A DNA stretch of 64,000 nucleotides from Auanema rhodensis. Its lineage: Eukaryota > Nematoda > Chromadorea > Rhabditida > Rhabditidae. A program made the translations under genes and the position numbers. Below, in pieces: positions 39,357 to 49,203 of the stretch. Each line of letters starts with the position of its first letter. The stretch's first letter is position 1. The notes below the pieces were generated by a model. The model had not been told where the DNA came from. It saw only the letters and a list, made by a program, of their open reading frames with translations, and searched no databases. Where the stretch lies: positions 17,434,501 through 17,498,500 of the forward strand of contig OZ059896.1 in assembly GCA_964057225.1 (NCBI GenBank), written 5' to 3'.

Positions 39357-40700
39357 ATGTCTTTGCTAATTTGTCTTAAAATGATAGTTAATTTGTTTTC
39401 TCTTTTTCTTCATTCTTCATTATTATTCATGATTATTTGTACGCCAAGTCTTCGATCTAGTAGCTTTGATGGCGTAAGTTTATCAAGGTTTTGCAAGGGT
39501 TTCAAGTTTATTTTTAGCTTTTCTTCTCGCAAAACATAGGGGATATGGTTGCAGTAATTCTTAGAGTTATAACGAAGTATACACCGATTTTAGTATTGAG
39601 AAATCACTCTGGCATTATAAGTTTTGATCAAAATACCTTTGTATGTTAACACTTGTTCAAGCATAAGTTTGAGAATTTTTTAGCCATTAGCTACACTAAC
39701 TAATGCTGCTGAGTGGTATTCCAATTATGTCATTATACTATCCGCCTTGCTTTTCAGCTTTGATCGTGCTGTTATGGCTATTTCGATGAAAAATTATTCT
39801 TGGGTGAGACAGCCTTTTGCTAATGCTTCACTTAATTACTTTTTAGTTTTGTAATCCAATGTTCAAAGTTTGTTTAATTATTATGACATGGTTGATGCCT
39901 ATGGCTTGGGTATTGCCCATGCTTGATCCATGCTGTAAATCTCAGTACTATGGAGGCAGAATGGAACTGGTAGAAATGCAAAAACATGAGGTAAATATCC
40001 GATTCTTTTCCTATTCGGAGGTGTTTTTCTCAGGCTGATGTTACATACGATTCTATTGATATGATTTTCGAGACGGTTTTCTATGTACCAGTTCTCTGTT
40101 TCATGAATGGCTTTTCTTTAATATTACTCTACCATCAATGGCTTAAGTTGGTGAAAAAGCGGAAGGAAGGAAATCGACGTTAGAATTTAAAAAAATATAT
40201 TATAATTTTTAAAATTTAGAAATCATCAATGGTTCGATACCGATTTCAACTGTCAGCAATCTTTGTATTGACACTGAAATGGCAATATATCTACCAAAAA
40301 GTAATGATAAAGACTTAATTGAAAAAGAAGGTATACTAGCATATCGTAACACATAAAATTTCATTCACATTTAATATTTAGATAGGTTAATAGCTCGATT
40401 GAACCTGGAACTATCGTTTTGTATGATCAGTATCATTGATCAACAAATTGATTTTTGTGCTGTTCTGTTTTATTCTCTGTATTGGGCTAGCTATTCTGGT
40501 GGGTCACATCTTCTCTACTAAGGAATTTGATATTAAATTCAAAAACATTTTCAGGTTATATCGGTGTGGATGCAACCTTGTTCTTCGAAGTCTATAACTA
40601 TTTCTTTGAAATTGGAACAATTCTATCCCCCTACGTTCTTTTAGTATTTTGTGCAAATTTAAGAAAAGAATTTAAGCGAAAAATCAAATGTTATAAATGA
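39357..40700 (+). CDS. Nematode seven-transmembrane receptor-like protein (SR type)
   Basis: About eight exons with phase-consistent GT/AG junctions encode roughly 350 hydrophobic residues starting MSLLICLKMIVNLFSLFLH. An early loop has LFFSQNIGDMVAVILRV. The TM3 end is LLFSFDRAVMAISMKNYSW, where FDRA sits at the DRY position. TM4 is LIIMTWLMPMAWVLPML, TM5 VFYVPVLCFMNGFSLILLY, and the loop after it is basic (WLKLVKKRKEGNR). TM7 runs into ILSPYVLLVFCANLRKEFKR, a typical SR-family membrane exit. I call it a chemoreceptor-like GPCR; Srxa- or Srv-like is possible but I cannot place the family. Junction at the GACGTTAG donor is the least certain. No orthology to a known receptor is claimed. Confidence 0.7.
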
Positions 40701-41635
40701 TAAGATATTTTAAAATATTAATAAGATAACGTTTACACAATCAACAATCCCTACGGTTACCTCAAGTTTCTTTGTAATATAGTAATAGGAACATTATCTA
40801 AAATATTCTTTTATAAATGATATAAGTTTAGGGATTATAAACTTAACTAATATAATTTAGAGTAATCATTTTCTAAAACATTTTTGTTTATGGAGTATTA
40901 ATTAACAACAAAAAAAGCTATGTTAAATAATCGTGTATAAATAAATATTCGAAATACCAAAATATTAATGGAGAATGTCGAATGAAAAACGTGTAAATAT
41001 CTATCAAATATCAAGTACTCTTTGCACTGAAGATGAACGTAGCCAATTAAAACTCAACACGCATACAACAAGTACTGAGTACAATTGCCACCATCGTTTG
41101 AACATGATCAATTACATAAATGTTTTATTATATTGTTTAAAAGGTTATTCTAGCATTATTTTTTATAAAATTGATAAAATCTCTGAAACAGAATCTCTAA
41201 CGACACCGAACAGGGTAAGATTACAACTGATACCAAATCGACATAAGTTGTAAAAGAAGTCCACGTATAATCTAATATACAGAATTCTTTAAACTCTAGC
41301 TGTTGACAAAATGTTTCACGTAAACAATGTAAAAAATCATGTTGCTTTTCCGAAGTCAAAGGATGAGACTAAAAAAATTTTTTACAGCATGACATATACA
41401 AATACAGTGAAGGGAAACTAGAACTTACATACCATATTAGGCGCGTCATTAACTGGCAATGACTTTTTGTTAGTACTACTTATCTTGTAAAAGTAATTAC
41501 ACATCACAAAAACTTGGAATGTTTAAAACAGAATTGGAACATAAATATAAAACTAGTAATATGTACGTCTACGAAATCTGAAGATAAAACTATGTCTAAC
41601 ATGCTACACATTATATCACAATTTCGCTGGCAATT
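40701..41635. other. Convergent intergenic region, GPCR / vha-11
   Basis: 935 bp of AT-rich sequence between two converging genes. A 92-codon frame at 40975-41253 on the plus strand starts MSNEKRVNIYQISS but has no family feature and no clear splice partners, so it is not called. No repeats or RNA genes noted. Confidence 0.4.
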
Positions 41636-43201
41636 TTACTTTTTCTCCATGAAGTCAATATTAAGCTTGAAGAAAACGTATGGATAGTACTCGTTAACAC
41701 CAAGTGACATCAGAGCTGGGGAATCTTCGAATGTCTAAATGATTGTTTGATATTTAAATAATGATAAGGTGATATCATACATCGATTGGTCCGGCAGCAG
41801 AACCGTCTAAGTGAATGTAAAGTTTGTTAAGTTCCGTGCGCAATTTCTTTTGGTTGCCCTTGGTTGGTTCGACCACGGCAGCTTGGAAGTTGACAGGAAG
41901 TCCATACCTGTAGACAAAAAACTATTATCACGAAGATCAAAAACAAACTTACCTAAGAACGGATTCAACGAAAACTCTCAGAGCCTTCACGTGGATATAG
42001 GCGGCGAAAATTTCTCCAAAATTGATCTTCAACCATCTGATAAGGGGAGCATACTGACGTTGCTTTTCGGCAACAAGTTTATCTCTCTCGCTTTTTCCCA
42101 ATTTGAGAGATTCCTCGTCATAAACGAAATCTCTGACGATAAACCTGCAAATCAACAATGAAGAAACGTAATCAACACCAATTTTCCTACTTATTTTCTC
42201 TAGCAAGCTGCTTGAATTCATCAATAACCTTCTTGAAAAGAGTGACGGAGTACAAAGTGTGATCTCCCTCCTCAGTAATCAAGCGGCTAGATCCTGGAAC
42301 AACCATGGAGGTGAAAGAAGCATATCTGCTTTCCCAATCCTTGGCGTTTACTCTGGAGAAGACTCAATCGTCTAGGAAGCATATAGGAAATTACGAACCT
42401 TGGTACGACAACAATCAAAGTCTGTAAGTACTCAGAGTTAAGAACGAAATCCTCAGCCTTGACAATATCAGCCAGATCTCTTGTAACTAGAGATCCACTA
42501 GAATTGAGATAAAACGATGCAAGAAAGAATGAATAACCTACGTGGCCTTTCTGTCAATTTGGCTCAAACTGTTCTTCAAGTTGTTGTAAGCCAACGACTT
42601 TGACTTAAGATCGTTGTCGATTTGAGTAATTTGCTAAGAAAATACCACGTTTTGACATTAAAAAAAGGAATAATACCTTTCCAATAATTTCAGAAAGAAC
42701 TTTCAAAGATTGCTTCAAAGGATATTTAGCTCCCTCCCATTGGAACTTAGTAACGTAACTCTTCATGTCCTCTAAAGATCAATATTAACAAAGTTCAATA
42801 GCGAAATAAAAACCTACTATTTCCAATAAGAAGATTTTCAGCTAACTTGCTCTTATCATCCTCTAATACATCTCCGAAATATTGCACGAGCTTCCTAACT
42901 GTTCTAAAAATTAACTGAATTTACAAAACATTCGAATAAATTTAGAAACTCACGCCTCTGCTGCAGTATCCAGTTTGCTGAGGTCATCAGACAAGCCAAC
43001 CAACTGGTCCAAAGTTCCGACCTAGAAAACATATTCAATAGCTATACAATAACAAAAAAAACTAACCTTCAAGTCTGGAATTAGGAACTTAGAGTTCAAT
43101 GATAAGTTGGCGGTAGAACGGTTGAGCTTGTCCCAAGCATCATTTGCTCCTTTCTCGCCTGGGGCGGAAATGAGCCAGTATTCACCAGGGGGTACTGACA
43201 T
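41636..43201 (-). CDS. vha-11: V-type proton ATPase subunit C
   Basis: Multi-exon gene for a complete V1 subunit C of about 385 residues. It starts [20 protein letters not shown] and ends [12 protein letters not shown]. Conserved blocks include [73 protein letters not shown] and [16 protein letters not shown]. Subunit C is the clamp between the V1 peripheral stalks and the V0 ring and governs reversible disassembly. The ATG used (43199-43201) follows a TTTTTAG acceptor by three bases. It lies 286 bp behind the proteolipid gene on the same strand, the same order as the vha-3/vha-11 operon of C. elegans. Confidence 0.97.
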
Positions 43202-43487
43202 CACCTAAAAATTTTTATTCATTAATCGTACAAACTAACATACAACATAGTATCCTCTAGCGAGTGAGGATATACGAGCAGAAATGAACAGTATAATAAA
43301 ACATGATCACCTAATCTATATCTATTACGGAATGTGCATGTAATAAAAATAATAAAAACTATGAAAACGTATGTTAAAACATTACTCCTTATGGAATAAT
43401 ATTAAAGAAAGTGTAATCGATGAAGCCAAATTAATGTTAATAAAACGTTTGTGAGAAGTAATGGCGATTTCTAAGAGCAAAAATAAA

Positions 43488-43976
43488 TTAGGATGATGTT
43501 CCGAGGATAAGAGCAACAATCATTCCGTAAAGTCCCAAAACTTCAGAGAAGATAAGAATCAAAATCATTCCAACGAAAAGACGTGGTTGTTGAGCAGTTC
43601 CTCTGACTCCAGCATCTCCAACAATACCAATGGCGTATCCAGCTCCAAGTCCACAAAGTCCACAGGTGAGTCCAGCAGCAAGATGGGCGAATCCCTTGTT
43701 CAAGTTGTATCCATCAGAGGCAGAAGTAACTTTTCCTTTCAAGACCATAGCGACGACAAGACCGTAGATACCGATGATACCAGCCATAATAACGGGGATG
43801 ACAGACTTCATGATCAATTCTGGTCTCATAACTCCCATGGAGCAAATTCCGACAGCGGATTTAGCAGTTCCATAAGCAGCTCCCAAGACAGTGAAAATTT
43901 GAGCAGAAGCAGCTCCCATATATCCGAAGAATGGGGAGTAAGCAGCAGCTTCAGCAGTAGCCAAATCGTAAGACAT
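43488..43976 (-). CDS. vha-3: V-type proton ATPase 16-kDa proteolipid (c subunit)
   Basis: A single intronless frame of 162 residues, the usual family length. It starts [20 protein letters not shown] and ends [11 protein letters not shown]. Four membrane helices are visible. The essential proton-carrying glutamate lies in helix 4 within [13 protein letters not shown]. Other marks are [19 protein letters not shown] and [16 protein letters not shown]. The sequence is almost identical to C. elegans VHA-2/VHA-3. Ten such subunits and paralogs form the rotating c-ring of V0. Absence of introns is unusual beside heavily interrupted neighbours. Assigned vha-3 rather than vha-2 because vha-11 follows directly, as in C. 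elegans; the protein alone cannot separate them. Confidence 0.97.
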   Translation of the reverse strand: MSYDLATAEAAAYSPFFGYMGAASAQIFTVLGAAYGTAKSAVGICSMGVMRPELIMKSVIPVIMAGIIGIYGLVVAMVLKGKVTSASDGYNLNKGFAHLAAGLTCGLCGLGAGYAIGIVGDAGVRGTAQQPRLFVGMILILIFSEVLGLYGMIVALILGTSS

Positions 43977-44452
43977 TTTCTGCAAAAAGGACAACCATGA
44001 AAAATAACATTACGGCGAATAAAATTGAAGAGCAAGAGGAGCACTACAATATAGAAACTGTTTAGCAGTAGTAGTTATGCACCAGCACATACACGAAGTT
44101 GCTAACTGCTGATAAATTTCTAAAACACAAAGGAAAATCAATTCCACCGAAGACGAGAGGTGCAAGATCGATTTTCGGTCTTTGCGGCCAGCATTTGAAA
44201 CCCAGCGCGGCAGGACCAATTTCAAATACCCTTGAATTATTCGGTCACGGCTAAAATACAATGATTAATTCTCTCTCCCTCCAACTGCCCGCAGCAACCA
44301 AAATCAAAAATTTGTTCAGTTTTGATTGGGGATTGAACTTTTAGAATTAGGATTAATGATATTAAAAGAACATGTCAACAGAAAGTGAAAAAATTACAAA
44401 GACAATTTTATTACAACATGCATTTAAGTAACAATGTTTTCATTAATATGGA
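43977..44452. promoter_or_regulatory. Upstream region of vha-3
   Basis: 476 bp between the SDR gene and vha-3 on the minus strand; it should hold the promoter of the vha-3/vha-11 unit and the SDR 3' end. An 83-codon frame at 44010-44261 has no recognisable feature. No motif assigned. Confidence 0.45.
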
Positions 44453-45441
44453 ATAACATCCAAAGTATTCTTGAAGTATCCACCGTTATGAGTTTCATTC
44501 AATTTGTAAATCGAAGGAACCAAGTTTAATGTACATTCATCAATCTAAATTTCATGGATATTATCAAATTTTAACTAAAATTATTTACTGTCAGCATGGC
44601 AGTTGGTCCACCCATATCAGTTTTGACCCAACCAGGGCAGAAAGATGTAACTAAAATATGATCCTTTTTGAGATCAATAGACATGGTCTTAGCAGCACTG
44701 TTTAAGGCAGTCTAAAATTGTTCAAATTAATTTAATTTAATTTTTTATTTGATTTTTAACAGCTTTTTAACCTACTTTGCTCATACGGTAGGCAAGTGCA
44801 GCGATGGGTCCAGAACCAGAAGTATTGTCAGAGATTGAGCCTAACATGCTAGAAATATTTACGATGGCAGCACGGTCAGTTGTGAATCTTTCAGAAGACT
44901 CCAAAGCTGCAGCTTTTTTGAGAAGTGGCAGAAAATACTAAAATAGTGTACTTGAAAATACAGTCACCAGAGGACTAACACCTGTGAAACTACTATTACA
45001 GATACAGCATTTGTATCTAAAATACGAGTTAAAGCAGCACGGTCAACTTGCTCCTGGTTAGCGCTGTATTTAACAAAAATACCGGCATTATTGACAAGTA
45101 AAGTGAGTCCGTCATCTCCAACGATATCAGAGATCTAAGAATTAAAAAAAAACGAATAAAAAAATTAGATTCTTGAAACTGACTAAAGCAACAGCTTTTT
45201 GGATTGAGTCATCGTTTGTAACATCCATTTCAATTGTATGCAAACGAGAATCTGTAATATCATCCAAATCCTGAAGAAACTGACTTTATGTGTTAATCAA
45301 GTGATAATTCACCTTGGCTTCAGATGGTTTTCTACATGTAGCAATTACATGCTTGATATCTTTATTCTCAAGAAAAGTTTTCACGAGTCCAAGTCCTATA
45401 CCACGGTTACCTCCAGTGACAACAACGGTGCGGGGAGCCAT
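44453..45441 (-). CDS. Short-chain dehydrogenase/reductase (classical SDR)
   Basis: Five exons encode about 250 residues starting [20 protein letters not shown], where TGGNRGIG is the Rossmann dinucleotide-binding loop. Further hallmarks are [12 protein letters not shown], an acidic [16 protein letters not shown], then [12 protein letters not shown] with the catalytic serine and [16 protein letters not shown] with the YxxxK pair. The end includes [17 protein letters not shown], a classical SDR substrate-side block, and stops after NTLDVIPY. It resembles the sniffer/carbonyl-reductase-like 'C-factor' group found in nematodes. The substrate is unknown; NADP(H) is probable from the Arg after the glycine loop. 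No signal peptide. Confidence 0.92.
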
Positions 45442-46334
45442 AGTTTATTGCTAAACTGAACTTTTCGATAAATAAACGTATAAAAACTATAGAAACATGG
45501 GAAAGAGTATACTAAAATTGGTTTGAAACCTAAACAACGAAAAACTGTGTAAATGCTGATCATCTCCAGTTATCAAAAAAGATGATAAACGAAAAACTGA
45601 TAACCTAGGCTTGCGATTCAATTTCAAATTGTACTAATAAAGAATTAGAAGATTGTTTTTATTGTTATCATATATAAGATGACAATGATCAATACATGAC
45701 AGGCGATACTGTCTACGACCTCTCTTCCAGTCTCGGTCCTACGTACACGTGTTGCGTATTTCTAATTACTTAATGATGCTTATAGAAATCATTGTTATGT
45801 TAAATTAACGTTTTCTTGTTTTGTTAACCTTTTTCCTCGACAAGAATAACAATCTCTTATAATACTTATTAAAAAATAGCATGAAAACTGTCATAATTGA
45901 CGCTTGCATAAGTACAACCGGTTTGAGCGAGTCAATAAAAAAATGAAAGGATTTCGTACACTTCGTGGTAAAGGATTATCATATTACTCTAACATCACAT
46001 GCATGTTCCAATAATTTCTTCATTGCTACACTCAAAAATAATAGTTTGATTAATTAATTATTTTAATTTTTATATTTGTTGACAAATTGAATTGTAGTCA
46101 TTATGTACAAAAATATTGCAATAGTTTGCTGAAATTATTTTCTGTGAAGTGGTTAGTAATTATAATGATTATTTAAAAAAATATAATGTTCAAGAGCTTA
46201 ATACTAGGTGAGCGAAAGTTCAAAACAAATATTGAGAAATAACAAGTGAAATACTATTACTAGTTAGTTTTATGATGTACAACCGAAATATTTGTATATG
46301 TATATGAATTCATTGCTGGTTTTTTCGAGAAAAC
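45442..46334. other. Intergenic region, dynein light chain to SDR
   Basis: 893 bp, strongly AT-rich, between same-strand genes. It should hold the SDR promoter and the 3' end of the dynein light chain gene. No ORF, RNA gene or repeat I can support. Confidence 0.4.
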
Positions 46335-46902
46335 TTATTTAGCTTCAACCTCGATTGCTCGAAATAATATAAAAGCCATGGCACCAATTCGAAAATAAAT
46401 GAAACTGAATAATAATTGGTTCTAAAAACGTTGCGTATGTTTTTGATTACCTGTCTGGTTCAAATGTAACATAAGATCCGAAATGCTTTCCGCATACACA
46501 CTGCCACGCTTTGCCATAAATACGATCGAAAGTCTCTTTCATGAATTGTGCAATTAGTTTTTCAGTCTCGAAACTCTGCAAATAAAATGTTGTTCTTAAG
46601 TTCTCAGCTATAAGAAAGCTATAAAAGCTTAACATACTTCCATAGCTCGTACAGCAGTATCACAAGCTACCTGCTCCATTTCTGTCGACATAATACTATA
46701 ATATACATCTGCAACTATATGGGAACTACCAGTACGTAGTCGTTCAACTTCTATTCTGAATAATATAATTTTATAAACTATAGGTTGTGATGGTACTGTA
46801 CTCTAATGACTTTCGGTTACATAGAACAATTTCTTTTGCTAGCTTCTTCTTTTTGGAAGAGTTTGATCTAGTGCATGTAGATGACGTGGTAGTGGTAGTC
46901 AT
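46335..46902 (-). CDS. LC8-type dynein light chain with N-terminal extension
   Basis: Four exons splice to about 134 residues. The LC8 fold covers the last ~90 residues: STEMEQVACDTAVRAME, EKLIAQFMKETFDRIYGK, AWQCVCGKHFGSYVTFEPD and SFIYFRIGAMAFILF. The FGSYVT and YF-x-FILF strands match the DYNLL family, but identity is lower than for canonical LC8, which is nearly invariant in animals. The first ~34 residues (MTTTTTSSTCTRSNSS, KKKKLAKE) are a Ser/Thr- and Lys-rich extension not found in typical DYNLL. It is therefore a divergent nematode DLC paralog that may bind motor or non-motor partners. Start at 46902 is the only ATG in frame. Confidence 0.85.
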
Positions 46903-46975
46903 ATTGGAATTGTGAACAAAACTTTGTTAAATGAGAAAATTATCCTGAAAATTATTAATAAGCCAAATATCGTAA

Positions 46976-47215
46976 CTACAATATGTACAAGAATATCTTT
47001 GAAAGCAAGAAATTCAAAAATTCTTGTAAACTCGATTTTTCTTCAGAAGAAATGGGCTGATGCGCTTTCGGGAAAGCTGCTCGAATAGCGTTATCACACC
47101 ACAAAAAAACTTTGTAGAAATGTTTACTAAATGACGTGGAGGTACATGATATGAATTTCAGAAAAAAAATTAAAAGTAAGAGAAGAGGAAGCGTAAGACA
47201 GGCATAAGAGAGCAT
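46976..47215 (-). CDS. Possible small secreted peptide ORF
   Basis: An uninterrupted frame of 79 codons begins MLSYACLTLPLLLLLIFFLK, a strong signal-peptide-like start with a plausible cleavage near FISCTS. The remainder has balanced composition (CDNAIRAAFPKAHQPISSEE, SSLQEFLNFLL) and two cysteines. It ends 73 bp before the dynein light chain start on the same strand. I know no family and see no introns, so chance remains possible. Confidence 0.3.
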   Translation of the reverse strand: MLSYACLTLPLLLLLIFFLKFISCTSTSFSKHFYKVFLWCDNAIRAAFPKAHQPISSEEKSSLQEFLNFLLSKIFLYIL

Positions 47216-47442
47216 TACAGTACATTCTAAAATTGACAGTGAACTTTAGGCTAGCAGGTATAGAGTGGGCTGATAGTTAGAGAACAATAGAAAGTGAAGT
47301 AAAGAAGCCCAATGTGTGAAAAGATTATAGAAGCTAAAGTATGTGAGTAAGAAGGAGCAAAGAAGAGATAAAAAGTTAAATGTATTTAGGAAGATAAAGA
47401 GGGATATACAGTAAGAATGAAATAAAAATAGTGACTGGAAAA

Positions 47443-47461
47443 AGAGAGAGAGAGAGAGAGA
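47443..47461. repeat. (GA)n microsatellite
   Basis: Uninterrupted GA repeat of about 19 bp inside a longer A/G-rich stretch. Confidence 0.85.
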
Positions 47462-48217
47462 TAAAGAGAGAAAATACGAGATGTATTTAGTATCTGCAGA
47501 CACAATGCACAAATCATATTGTTCTTGTGAAGAGGTACTAACATGAGGATCGCGAAACAATCCTCAAGATGTTATGCTGCAGTTTAGCAAAGAGACATGA
47601 TGATGATATGACAAGGTTTTTGAGTCATTGAGCCATTGAGCCATGAGCGGATATTCGTATTTCATAGATCCAAAGATCAACATTAAGTCTTGATTTGATC
47701 AGATGGAAAAAAAGTTCAAGAAGGTAAAATGAACCGAGTTTCATATCTTAAAACATCTGTTTCAATAACAATTTTATGAGTTATTACTGTATAAATATAA
47801 AAGTTTAGTTACTCTCATGAAGGTTCGATTCAGAACTTTTATAATTTATAGTAAAATATGTAAGCTAAAAGGAAAACAAACTACAAACACATGTTCATAA
47901 CAGTTTCTGGCTGAACCATCACATGCCAAAAAATTAACAATGAGCAATGGTTTAAAACTGATCATAGTATCCTTTGTTTTCCGATCAGCAATTTATTGAT
48001 ACTTTGGTCTTAAAACAAATAAATGAAGATGATGCCCCCGTAGGTGGTGTCAAGTACTATTTGGAGAAGCGAATTTTGTAAAAATGTTCAGTTTTTTGGC
48101 TTGTAATGTGTGTTTAAGAGCAAAAAAAGAAAGAAAAGACAACACTTTGAGATGATGCATTCTTTATTTGAAATAAAACGCAACGAATTAACATCGTCGA
48201 CGATGTAGAAACACTGT

Positions 48218-49203
48218 TTAACGTCTTCTGGTTCCATCCTCGAAGAAGACTCCTCCGTCGATAGCGCAGTACTTGGGGCAGATACCCTTCTCTCCAGCTC
48301 CTCCAGCCTTTCCTGGCTGTCCTGGAGGTCCTGGGTTTCCGTCGGATCCAGCTCCTCCTGGTGGTCCTGGTGGTCCTGGTGGTCCAGCTGGTCCTGGCCC
48401 TCCGCTTCCAGAGCTTCCGTCTTGTCCTGGTGGTCCAGCTGGTCCTGGTGGTCCTGGTGGTCCTGGCTCTCCTGGTCCTCCTTGCTCGGAAGCTCCAGCT
48501 TCTCCTGGGGCTCCGGCGTCTCCTGGGGCTCCGTCGTTTCCTGCTGGTCCTGGTGGTCCTGGTGGTCCTGGTGGTCCTGGTGGAGAAGATCCTCCTGGAG
48601 TTCCTGGTTGTCCGTCAGGTCCTGGGTTTCCTGGAGTTCCAGCTGGTCCTGGTGGTCCTGGTGGTCCTTGTGGGCATGGTTGGCATGGTGGTGGAGTAGT
48701 TGGCTCACATGGAGCAGAACCTCCCTTTCCTGGGTTTCCTGGCATTCCTGGAGCTCCTGGCTTTCCTGGCTTTCCTGGCTTTCCTGGAGTTCCAGCTGGT
48801 CCTGGAGGACCTGGTTGGCAGCATCCTTCGCAGGATCCACCTGAGGCTCCTCCTGCTCCTCCGGCACCAGCGGCTCCTCCTCCACCGACAGCGGCAGCAC
48901 CTCCAGTGCTGTAAGCCTGACGGGCGGTACGGTTGGCGACTGGAACATCTTTAAGGCTGTGGACTTCAGTCCAGATATCCTTAGCAGATCCCTAAACATC
49001 AAGAAGTTGAATAATACGGTAAGAGAAGAAGAGATAAGTACCTTGCAGAAGTTTACTTCATTGTGGACTTGCTTCTTGATATGGTGCACATAGTTGTATA
49101 CCATAGGAAGAGTAACGAAGACCGAAACTACGGCAACAACAGAAAATGTGACGGCAGAATATGCCACAAAGCGATATGCTTTAATTCGAGCGTCGAGATC
49201 CAT
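48218..49203 (-). CDS. Cuticle collagen
   Basis: Two exons encode about 310 residues. The N-terminal nematode cuticle collagen domain starts [20 protein letters not shown] with a single membrane segment ([18 protein letters not shown]). After the 50-nt intron comes [13 protein letters not shown] and then NRTAR, the RxxR subtilisin-like cleavage site. A Gly/Ala-rich region precedes a CEGCCQPG cysteine cluster. Gly-X-Y runs follow, interrupted at [20 protein letters not shown] and near CPQG, then two longer GPP-rich blocks. The C-terminus is [20 protein letters not shown], a conserved non-collagenous end with two cysteines. The product is secreted by hypodermis, trimerises and is crosslinked into the cuticle. 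The reverse strand also has long open frames, as expected for GGN-rich DNA, but they are shadows. Confidence 0.96.

Larger units (their letters stand above)
46903..48217. other. Intergenic region, collagen to dynein light chain
   Basis: 1.3 kb between same-strand genes. It contains a (GA)n tract at 47443-47461 within a wider purine-rich section 47240-47480. A short ORF with a signal-like start at 46976-47215 (minus) is listed separately. A B-box-like AGGTTCGATTC at 47822 has no tRNA around it. Confidence 0.45.

Noticed and set aside
40975-41253. 92-codon ORF between the GPCR and vha-11
   Set aside because: No homology, no signal peptide and no splice partners; consistent with chance in AT-rich DNA.
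43587-44000. 137-codon Ser-rich ORF opposite vha-3
   Set aside because: Antisense shadow of a strongly conserved V-ATPase proteolipid; low-complexity product.
47822-47833. tRNA B-box-like AGGTTCGATTC
   Set aside because: No A-box, acceptor stem or cloverleaf can be built from the flanking AT-rich bases.
48273-48914. 213-codon Gly/Pro-rich ORF on the plus strand
   Set aside because: It is the antisense shadow of the collagen Gly-X-Y region; GGN/CCN-rich DNA stays open on both strands. The minus-strand reading has the full collagen N- and C-terminal domains.
48088-49203. 371-codon continuous frame through the collagen locus
   Set aside because: It reads through the 50-nt intron and then continues out of frame as a Gln/Glu-rich artefact. 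Splicing restores Gly-X-Y repeats and a conserved C-terminus.
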